Assembly: GCF_000801955.1 (NCBI RefSeq)
Contig: NZ_JSZO01000011.1
Span: 124,001 to 188,000 of the forward strand
DNA length: 64,000 nt
From: Ralstonia sp. A12
GTDB taxonomy: Bacteria > Pseudomonadota > Gammaproteobacteria > Burkholderiales > Burkholderiaceae
Direction of reading: 5' to 3'
Numbering within the stretch: the stretch's first letter is position 1; every line of letters starts with the position of its first letter. The notes beneath the pieces are model-generated. The model saw only the letters and a program-made list of their open reading frames with translations. It did no database searches and was not told the DNA's origin. Positions 57,518 through 64,000 of this stretch are shown in pieces. The position numbers and the translations under genes are program-made.

Positions 57518-58812
57518 CGAACACAGTGGGTGGAGTCCCCGCAGACAATTCGGGTCGCTGGCCGGCCCGCGTCTGGCAATACCTCGCTACCTTCCTGACG
57601 AGCGCGGCGCTACTCGACGAAGAGAGCGCCGCGCGGCTGCGCCGCATCCGTTTCGTTGGGGCGCTGGGTGTGATCGGCCACCCGCTGTACTTCGTGATCT
57701 GGTCGCATGTTTTTCCACAGCCTTACGAGAACATCTGGCTGCGCGCCGTGTGCACGCTGCTGTTCATTCCGCTGCTGTTTGCCAACCGACTGTCGCAATA
57801 CAAGTGGCTGCCGGCCTATGCCTTGTTTGCCATCACGGCCGGGCTGCCCTTTGCCTTCATCTTTTTCTATCTCGAGAACGCCGGGACGATGGTGTGGGCG
57901 GAGTCGGTGGTCATTGCGGTCGTCATCCTGTTCCACTTCAGCACGGCGTTTGCGCTGATCTCGCTCATCAGCGGGGCGGTTGCTGCGACGGCGCTGTTCT
58001 TGCTGGCCGGCAACGCGGTGGCGGCGTTCCCGTGGCACGCGCTGCTGGAGCAGGTGCCCGTGGTGGCGTTTGTGATGGCCGTGCTGGTCGTCATCAAGCT
58101 GGATCGCCAGATCCTGGCGGAGCAGAAACAGCGCGGCGTGGCGCTGGCGCTGGGCACCGTGGCCCATGAGCTGCGCACGCCGCTGGCCAGCGTGGCCCTG
58201 ACGGCGCGCGGCATTCAGGACCGCTTGCCCAAGCTGGTGTCGCCCGATCATCCAGACCTGCCGGCGGTGCAGCATGCGGTCGAGCGCATGCGCACGGACG
58301 TCATGCGCGCCAACAACAGCATCGAGCTGCTGGTCGCCAATTCAAAAGACCCGCAGACCGTCAGCATCAACTGGTTTGACCCGCATGAGGCAATCTGCTC
58401 GGCCATCGCAGCCTTTCCGTTTGAACCCGGCACGCGCGAACTGATTTCCATCGCGCCGAGTATCGGCGTGCGGGTGTTGGGCAACGCCAGCCTGTTCGAA
58501 CACATCATCACCAACCTGACCAAGAACGCGCTGGAGGCCATCCAGCGCGTGGGCAAGGGTGATCTGCACATCAGCTACGAGCGGTCGTCGCGTGCTGTGG
58601 AGATCGTGGTGCGCGACACGGGCTCGGGCATCTCGTCGACCGTGCTCAAGCGGATGTTTCAGCCCTTCTTCTCGTACCCGGCGCATCGCGGCACGGGCAT
58701 TGGGCTGATGTTCTGCCGCAAGGTCCTGCGCGGTTGGGGTGCGAGCATCTCGTGCCGGTCGGTCGAGCACGAGTACACCGAATTCCGCCTCCGCTTCCCG
58801 AACCCGCGCTGA
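57514..58812 (+). CDS. cqsS: CqsS/LqsS/JqsS-like membrane sensor histidine kinase
   Basis: A 432-residue kinase. The N-terminal sensor has about six helices and the CqsS hallmark GVIGHPLYFVIWSHVFPQPYENIWLR (about residues 52-77). The dimerisation/phosphoacceptor motif VAHELRTPL places His218. The N box is NLTKNALEAI, and the ATP lid boxes are DTGSGISS and GTGIGLMFCRK. Vibrio CqsS carries a C-terminal receiver; this protein ends right after the kinase domain. ATGA overlap with cqsA fixes the start at 57514. No response regulator lies in the window, so its partner is elsewhere. Confidence 0.92.
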   Translation: MTNTVGGVPADNSGRWPARVWQYLATFLTSAALLDEESAARLRRIRFVGALGVIGHPLYFVIWSHVFPQPYENIWLRAVCTLLFIPLLFANRLSQYKWLPAYALFAITAGLPFAFIFFYLENAGTMVWAESVVIAVVILFHFSTAFALISLISGAVAATALFLLAGNAVAAFPWHALLEQVPVVAFVMAVLVVIKLDRQILAEQKQRGVALALGTVAHELRTPLASVALTARGIQDRLPKLVSPDHPDLPAVQHAVERMRTDVMRANNSIELLVANSKDPQTVSINWFDPHEAICSAIAAFPFEPGTRELISIAPSIGVRVLGNASLFEHIITNLTKNALEAIQRVGKGDLHISYERSSRAVEIVVRDTGSGISSTVLKRMFQPFFSYPAHRGTGIGLMFCRKVLRGWGASISCRSVEHEYTEFRLRFPNPR

Positions 58813-58846
58813 TGTTTGCAACGCGGGGCTCGGGGCGGCCTGTGGC

Positions 58847-60232
58847 TTACCGGCCGACCATGTTCTCTGGCCGCACCCACGCGTCGAACTGCTCGGGCGT
58901 CACGTAGCCGAGTGCCAGCGCGGCTTCACGCAGGCTCGTGCCTTCCTTGTGCGCCTTCTTGGCGATCTGCGCAGATTTGTCGTAGCCGATGTGCGGATTG
59001 AGCGCTGTCACCAGCATCAACGAGCGCTGCACCAGCTCGTCAATGCGGGCGCGGTTGGGCTCGATGCCCACGGCGCAGTGGTCGTTGAAGCTGCGCATGC
59101 CGTCGGCCAGCAGGCGCACGCTGTGCAGGAAGTTGTAGGCAATCATCGGGCGGAACACGTTCAACTCGAAGTTGCCTGATGCGCCGCCAATGTTGACCGC
59201 CACGTCGTTGCCGAACACCTGGGCGCACAGCATCGTCACAGCTTCGCTTTGCGTGGGGTTGACCTTGCCCGGCATGATGGACGAGCCGGGCTCGTTCTCG
59301 GGAATGGATATCTCGCCCAGGCCGCTGCGGGGGCCGCTCGCCAGCCAGCGGATGTCGTTGGCGATCTTGGTGAGGCTGGCGGCCAGCGTTTTCAGCGCGC
59401 CGTGCGCATGCACCAGGCCATCGGCCGAGGCCATGGTCTCGAACTTGTTGGGCGAGGTCACGAAGGGCAGGCCGGTCAGATCGGCCAGTTCGGCCGCCAC
59501 TTGTTGCGCATAGCCAGCCGGTGCATTCAGGCCGGTGCCCACTGCCGTGCCGCCCAGTGCCAGCTCACACAGGTGCGGCAGCGCCGCGTTCAGGTGCGTC
59601 TCGTTGTGCTGCAACTGAGCGACATAGCCGGAGAACTCCTGGCCGAGCGTGAGCGGCGTCGCGTCCTGCAGGTGCGTGCGGCCGATCTTGATGATGTCGT
59701 CGAAGTCTGCCGCTTTCTTGGCAAGCGTTTCGCGCAGTGTGCGCAGCGATGGGATCAGGTGCCGCGTGATGGCGGTGACGGCCGCCACGTGCATCGCCGT
59801 CGGGAACACATCGTTGGACGACTGGCTGCGGTTGACGTCGTCGTTCGGGTGCACGAGGCGGCTCTCGCCACGCTCGCCGCCCAGCAGTTCGCTGGCGCGG
59901 TTGGCGAGCACCTCGTTCATGTTCATGTTGCTCTGCGTGCCAGAGCCGGTCTGCCAGACCACCAGCGGAAATTCATTCGGGTGCTTGCCGGCGATGACTT
60001 CATCCGCCGCGCCGATGATGGCGTTGGCCTTCTCGGCCGGCAGCAGGCCCAGGCGATGGTTGACGGCAGCGCTTGCGCGCTTGATGCGGGCCAGTGCGTC
60101 GATCAGCTCGCGTGGCATGCGGTCACCCGCAATGTCGAAGTTCTGCAGCGAGCGCTGCGTCTGCGCGCCCCACAAATGATTGGCGGGGACTTCAATCGGT
60201 CCAAAGGTGTCGCGTTCGGTACGAGTGGTCAT
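58847..60232 (-). CDS. fumC: Fumarate hydratase class II
   Basis: A 461-residue fumarase C, the iron-independent tetrameric enzyme of the citric acid cycle. The signature [15 protein letters not shown] (about residues 317-331) carries the catalytic serine loop. [16 protein letters not shown] and [21 protein letters not shown] are the other two conserved regions, with His188-type catalysis supported by RTHLQDATP. The ATG at 60230-60232 gives the family N-terminus ([12 protein letters not shown]). Convergent with the cqsS-like gene. Confidence 0.96.
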   Translation of the reverse strand: MTTRTERDTFGPIEVPANHLWGAQTQRSLQNFDIAGDRMPRELIDALARIKRASAAVNHRLGLLPAEKANAIIGAADEVIAGKHPNEFPLVVWQTGSGTQSNMNMNEVLANRASELLGGERGESRLVHPNDDVNRSQSSNDVFPTAMHVAAVTAITRHLIPSLRTLRETLAKKAADFDDIIKIGRTHLQDATPLTLGQEFSGYVAQLQHNETHLNAALPHLCELALGGTAVGTGLNAPAGYAQQVAAELADLTGLPFVTSPNKFETMASADGLVHAHGALKTLAASLTKIANDIRWLASGPRSGLGEISIPENEPGSSIMPGKVNPTQSEAVTMLCAQVFGNDVAVNIGGASGNFELNVFRPMIAYNFLHSVRLLADGMRSFNDHCAVGIEPNRARIDELVQRSLMLVTALNPHIGYDKSAQIAKKAHKEGTSLREAALALGYVTPEQFDAWVRPENMVGR

Positions 60233-60424
60233 GACAGGTCTGCACGAGGGTGACTGGGACGAACGCCCACCAGTATAGGCGTCCGGTGTGTGCAACTCGG
60301 TGCCCGCGTTTGCTGTAGGGTGACCGGCGCGTGACATTGTTTGCGAGCCTGCGCCGCGCACGCCACAATGTCGGCTCGCCCTGTCGTACCGCGCCATACG
60401 AAGTTCCGCCGCCCACTGCCTGCC

Positions 60425-61849
60425 ATGTCCACCTCCGTTTCCGTCGACAAGTCCCTCCAACCGTTGCTCTGGCTGGTGGCGGTTGGCCTCTTTATGCAGA
60501 CGCTGGATTCCACCATCGTCAATACGGCATTGCCGGCCATGGCGCGCAGCCTGTCGGAGAGCCCGCTGAAGATGCAGTCGGTCATCATCGCCTACACGCT
60601 GACGACCGCTATGCTGATGCCCGCCTCGGGCTGGCTGGCCGATCGGTTCGGCACGCGGCGCATGTTCTTTGTGGCGATCTTTCTCTTTACGGTCGGCTCA
60701 TTGCTGTGCGCCGAGTCGCGCAGCCTGACCATGCTGATCATCGCGCGCGTGGTGCAGGGCGTCGGCGGCGCGTTGATGATGCCCGTGGGGCGGCTGACGG
60801 TGCTGCGTGTGGTGCCGCGCGAGCAGTTTCTGGCGGCTATGAGCTTTGTCACCATCCCTGGGCTGATCGGCCCACTGATCGGCCCCACGCTGGGCGGCTG
60901 GCTGGTGCAGGCAGTGTCGTGGCACTGGATCTTCCTCATCAACATTCCGGTGGGGGTGGTTGGCGCGATGGTCACGCTCAAGGTCATGCCCGACGTGCGC
61001 GCGGACGATGACAGCCGCTTCGACTGGTCGGGCTATCTGATGCTGGCCTTTGGCATGGCGGCGGTGTCGTTCTCGCTCGACGGCCTTTCGGAACTGGGCT
61101 TTCAGCACGCCACGGTGCTGGTGCTGCTGGTGTTTGGGCTGGCGGCGCTCACGGCGTATTGGCTGCATGCGGGCCGGGTGATGGGGCCACTGTTTCCGCG
61201 TTCGCTGTTCGGCATCCCGAGTTTTTCCATCGGCATTCTCGGCAACCTGTTTGCGCGCATCGGCAGCAGCGGCATGCCGTTTCTGATTCCGTTGCTGTTG
61301 CAGGTGAGCCTGGGGTATTCGCCATTGCAGGCCGGGCTGATGATGGTGCCGGTGGCGGCTGCGGGCATGGCGGCCAAGCCGTTGGGCAACTGGCTCATCA
61401 AGCGCTACGGTTATCGCGACATGCTCTTCGCCAACACGCTACTGCAAGGGCTGATGATTGCCAGCTTTGCGCTGGTGGCGCCCGGTTGGCCGCTGTGGGT
61501 GCGTATCGTGCAACTGGCGCTGTTCGGCACCTTCAACTCGATGCAGTTCACCGCCATGAACACGCTCACGCTCAAAGACTTGAACGGGCCGCATGCCAGT
61601 TCGGGCAACAGCATGCTCTCGATGGTGATGATGCTGGCGATGAGTCTGGGTGTGGCGGCGGCGGGCGCATTGCTGACGGGCTTTACCGACTTTACCGCCG
61701 GGCCCGAAGGGCACGACACGCTGGCCGCGTTCCACAAGACCTTCATCTGCGTGGGCGTGATGACCAGCGCGGCAGCGTGGATCTTTGCGCAGCTCTCGCA
61801 CGCGGAGCCGGCACAGGTGCTCAAGCGCGCCGAAGTGGACGTCGAGTGA
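60425..61849 (+). CDS. MFS drug exporter, EmrB/QacA (DHA2) family, MdtD-like
   Basis: A 474-residue inner-membrane exporter, paralogous to the one at 1894. Both share the [17 protein letters not shown] helix-1 motif (here about residues 25-41), [14 protein letters not shown], and [17 protein letters not shown] near the C-terminal half. The ATG at 60425 fits the family start; the open frame extends upstream to 60341 without similarity. Divergent from fumC with a 192-base gap and without a local regulator, unlike the copy at 1894. Substrate unknown. Confidence 0.88.
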   Translation: MSTSVSVDKSLQPLLWLVAVGLFMQTLDSTIVNTALPAMARSLSESPLKMQSVIIAYTLTTAMLMPASGWLADRFGTRRMFFVAIFLFTVGSLLCAESRSLTMLIIARVVQGVGGALMMPVGRLTVLRVVPREQFLAAMSFVTIPGLIGPLIGPTLGGWLVQAVSWHWIFLINIPVGVVGAMVTLKVMPDVRADDDSRFDWSGYLMLAFGMAAVSFSLDGLSELGFQHATVLVLLVFGLAALTAYWLHAGRVMGPLFPRSLFGIPSFSIGILGNLFARIGSSGMPFLIPLLLQVSLGYSPLQAGLMMVPVAAAGMAAKPLGNWLIKRYGYRDMLFANTLLQGLMIASFALVAPGWPLWVRIVQLALFGTFNSMQFTAMNTLTLKDLNGPHASSGNSMLSMVMMLAMSLGVAAAGALLTGFTDFTAGPEGHDTLAAFHKTFICVGVMTSAAAWIFAQLSHAEPAQVLKRAEVDVE

Positions 61850-64000
61850 CTATTTCTGCCAGTAGCCGCGCATCTTCTTGGTGAGGTCCACCTTGGCGGC
61901 GGCGCGTGCTTCGGCCGCCGGGTCCGCACCAGGCTCGGGCGGCGGCCATGCGCAGGCCTCGAACAGCGGCAGCAGCGCGGGCGGAATGAAGCGCGTGCGC
62001 GAAGCGTAGAGGTGGCGATCGCCATTCGGCGTCTGCTGCGTGACGTAGAAACGCTGCGGCACCAGGATGTCCAGGTGTTCACGGGCGCGCGTCATGGCGA
62101 CGTAGAGCAGGCGGCGTTCCTCTTCCAACTCTTCGTGCGAGCCGGCGCCCAGGTCGGCAGGCATGCAGCCGTCCACGGCGTTGAGCACGTACACGGCTTT
62201 CCACTCCTGCCCTTTTGAAGAATGGATCGTGGAGAGGATCAGGTAGTCCTCATCGCGGTACGGGGCGCCGGATTCATCGCTGGTCAGCTCCGGTGGGTCG
62301 AGCGTCATCTCGGTCAGGAAGCGCTCGCGCGTGGCATAGGTGGCGGCCATGCGGGCGAGTTGGTCCAGGTCGCCCTGGCGCACGGCGGCATCGTCGTGCA
62401 GGCGCTCCATGTGCGGCGTGTACCAAGCGCCCGCGGCTTCGAGTTCGCTGGCCCATGCCAGGCTGTCCTTCGGCGTGCGCAGCAGTTGCATCAGCGTCAT
62501 CAGCGCGGCCCAGTCACCGGCCAGGCGGGCGGGGGGCTCGTAGGCAAGCAGTGCGGCAATCGGGTCCACCGCTTCGGCCATGGCGTCGAGCACGCGTGCC
62601 GCCGTGGCAGGGCCGGCGCCCGGCAGCAACTGGATCACGCGAAACCCGGCGATGCGGTTGCGCGGGTTCTCGGCCCAGCGCAGCACCGAGAGCACGTCCT
62701 TCACGTGCGATGCTTCGAGAAACTTCAGCCCGCCGTATTTCACGAAGGGGATGTTGCGGCGGGTGAGCTCGATCTCCAGCGGCGCGCTGTGGCTGGCTGT
62801 GCGGAACAGCACCGCCTGTGATTTCAGCGCGAGGCCACCTTCCCGCTGATGCAGCACCTGCTCGGCCACGCAGCGCGCCTGCTCGGCCTCATCGCGCACC
62901 GAGATCAAACGTGGTCGATGTGTCGACGCACGATCCGTCCACAACGTCTTGGCAAAGCGTTCGGTGGCAAAGCGCATGACGCCGTTGGACGCATCGAGGA
63001 TGGGCTGCGTTGACCGGTAATTGCGCTCCAGCAGCACCGTGTGCGCGGGCCGCGAGAAATGACGCGGGAAGTCGAGGATGTTGCGCACCGTCGCTGCGCG
63101 AAACGCGTAGATCGATTGCGCGTCGTCACCCACCACCGTCACGCCGCGGCCGTCCGGGCGCAGCGCACGCAGGATGGACGATTGCAGCCGGTTCGTGTCC
63201 TGGTATTCGTCGACGAGGATGTAGTCGAAGCGCGCGCCGATCTCCGCCGCCAGTTCAGCGTCGGACACCATGGCGTGCCAGTAGAGCAGCAGGTCGTCGT
63301 AGTCGAGCACGTGCTGCGCCTGCTTGGCTTCGACGTAGGCGTCGAACAGTGTGCGCAGCTGCGCCTCCCACATCGCGCACCACGGAAAGTGGTGCTTGAG
63401 CACGGCGTTCAGCGGGCTTTCAGCGTTGATGGCGCGCGAGTAGATGGCCAGGCACGTCTGCTTGAGCGGGAAGCGGCGTTCCTTGGTCGACAGGTTCAGT
63501 TCGTGGCGCACGACGTTCAGCAAGTCGGCGGAATCGCTGCGGTCGTGAATGGTGAAGTCGGGCGCGAGGCCGACGCGTTCGGCGTACTCGCGCAGCAGGC
63601 GCGCACCGATGCCGTGGAAAGTGCCGGCCCAGGGCAGGGTGGTCTGGTACGACGTGCCGGCCGCATTGAGCGCGCTGTTAGTGCGCTCGCCGTGCATGGC
63701 ACGCGCAAGCAGATGACCGGCACGATTGGACAATTCACTCGCGGCGCGGCGCGAGAACGTCAGCAGCAGGATGCGCTGCGGGTCTGCTCCGTTGGCGACC
63801 AGATGCGCGACGCGCCAGCCCAGCGTGTGCGTCTTACCCGACCCAGCGCCGGCCAGCACAAGCAGCGGGCCGGTCTCGGCGGCATCTGCCCCAGAAATGC
63901 CGAACTCGACCGCCTGGCGTTGCTGGTCGTTCAGTTGCGCCAGATAGCCCGGGGCAGTCTGGGCGCTGGTGGTGTCAGGGGTGGGGGCGGCAGCGGGCAC
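61850..64000 (-). CDS. UvrD/Rep-family ATP-dependent helicase, N-terminus at window edge
   Basis: At least 716 residues of a superfamily 1A 3'-5' DNA helicase. Motif I is LVLAGAGSGKTHTL (about residues 47-60), motif II DYILVDEYQDTN, motif III VVGDDAQSIYAFR, motif IV ERNYRST, motif V STIHSSKGQEWKAVYV and motif VI LLYVAMTRARE, so all helicase motifs are intact. The frame is open to the last base, which reads GTG; the real start may be that codon or lie beyond the window. The stop abuts the exporter's stop on the other strand. Role: DNA unwinding in repair or replication restart. Confidence 0.9.
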   Translation of the reverse strand: MPAAAPTPDTTSAQTAPGYLAQLNDQQRQAVEFGISGADAAETGPLLVLAGAGSGKTHTLGWRVAHLVANGADPQRILLLTFSRRAASELSNRAGHLLARAMHGERTNSALNAAGTSYQTTLPWAGTFHGIGARLLREYAERVGLAPDFTIHDRSDSADLLNVVRHELNLSTKERRFPLKQTCLAIYSRAINAESPLNAVLKHHFPWCAMWEAQLRTLFDAYVEAKQAQHVLDYDDLLLYWHAMVSDAELAAEIGARFDYILVDEYQDTNRLQSSILRALRPDGRGVTVVGDDAQSIYAFRAATVRNILDFPRHFSRPAHTVLLERNYRSTQPILDASNGVMRFATERFAKTLWTDRASTHRPRLISVRDEAEQARCVAEQVLHQREGGLALKSQAVLFRTASHSAPLEIELTRRNIPFVKYGGLKFLEASHVKDVLSVLRWAENPRNRIAGFRVIQLLPGAGPATAARVLDAMAEAVDPIAALLAYEPPARLAGDWAALMTLMQLLRTPKDSLAWASELEAAGAWYTPHMERLHDDAAVRQGDLDQLARMAATYATRERFLTEMTLDPPELTSDESGAPYRDEDYLILSTIHSSKGQEWKAVYVLNAVDGCMPADLGAGSHEELEEERRLLYVAMTRAREHLDILVPQRFYVTQQTPNGDRHLYASRTRFIPPALLPLFEACAWPPPEPGADPAAEARAAAKVDLTKKMRGYWQK

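Overview
The window reads as a stretch of a high-GC betaproteobacterial replicon, most likely from Ralstonia or a close relative in the Burkholderiaceae. The grounds are gene content and style: Burkholderiales-type trimeric porin, acdS with a divergent acdR, many LysR/AraC/TetR/MarR regulators next to their targets, EmrB/MdtD-type exporters, and a CqsA/CqsS-type quorum-sensing pair. No rRNA, tRNA, phage, insertion sequence or CRISPR array is visible. Much of the content is accessory metabolism, as on a secondary replicon. The genus is an inference.

Layout. (1) 1-11,000: a truncated Na+/Ca2+-exchanger-like gene behind a candidate yybP-ykoY (Mn2+) riboswitch; a LysR/MdtD-type exporter pair with clear dyads; an ankyrin protein; an HU protein with a Lys/Ala-rich N-terminal tail; several small transport, hydrolase and regulator units. 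(2) 11,000-26,900: a catabolic region. A formaldehyde-activating-enzyme (Fae) homologue, an aldo/keto reductase, an aldehyde dehydrogenase and an MFS importer form one unit. A GcvA-type LysR gene separates it from a second unit: AldA-like dehydrogenase, two tandem YihN-like MFS carriers, an enolase-superfamily dehydratase, a GMC oxidoreductase and a porin. (3) 27,100-32,900: ilvE, a hydrolase with a LysR gene, glycerate kinase, and an AlkB alkane hydroxylase without rubredoxin. (4) 33,000-37,450: acdS (ACC deaminase) co-oriented with an orphan AceE-type E1, with divergent acdR. The E1 may oxidise the 2-oxobutyrate made by AcdS. (5) 37,500-43,850: AraC, NmrA-like, envelope proteins, a PEBP-family protein, DUF1304, MarR coupled to a GIY-YIG protein, and a dienelactone hydrolase.

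(6) 43,870-56,013 is the most interesting neighbourhood. On the minus strand lie a complete Liv-type ABC transporter, a membrane-anchored spermidine-synthase-like protein and a twin-arginine FAD oxidoreductase. Divergently, on the plus strand, lie DUF350, an SPFH-SHOCT protein, a zinc-ribbon DUF4178 protein, a Ser/Gly-rich 61-residue protein and S-adenosylmethionine decarboxylase. Between the SPFH and DUF4178 genes sits a ~290-base element with nested inverted repeats that folds as a three-way junction. These families suggest an envelope-associated polyamine system, here wrapped around an amino-acid-type transporter.

(7) 56,228-58,812 is a translationally coupled cqsA-cqsS-like pair, predicted to make and sense an alpha-hydroxyketone signal. 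The kinase has no receiver domain and no response regulator is adjacent. (8) 58,847-64,000: fumC, a second MdtD-type exporter, and most of a UvrD/Rep-type helicase that runs off the window edge.
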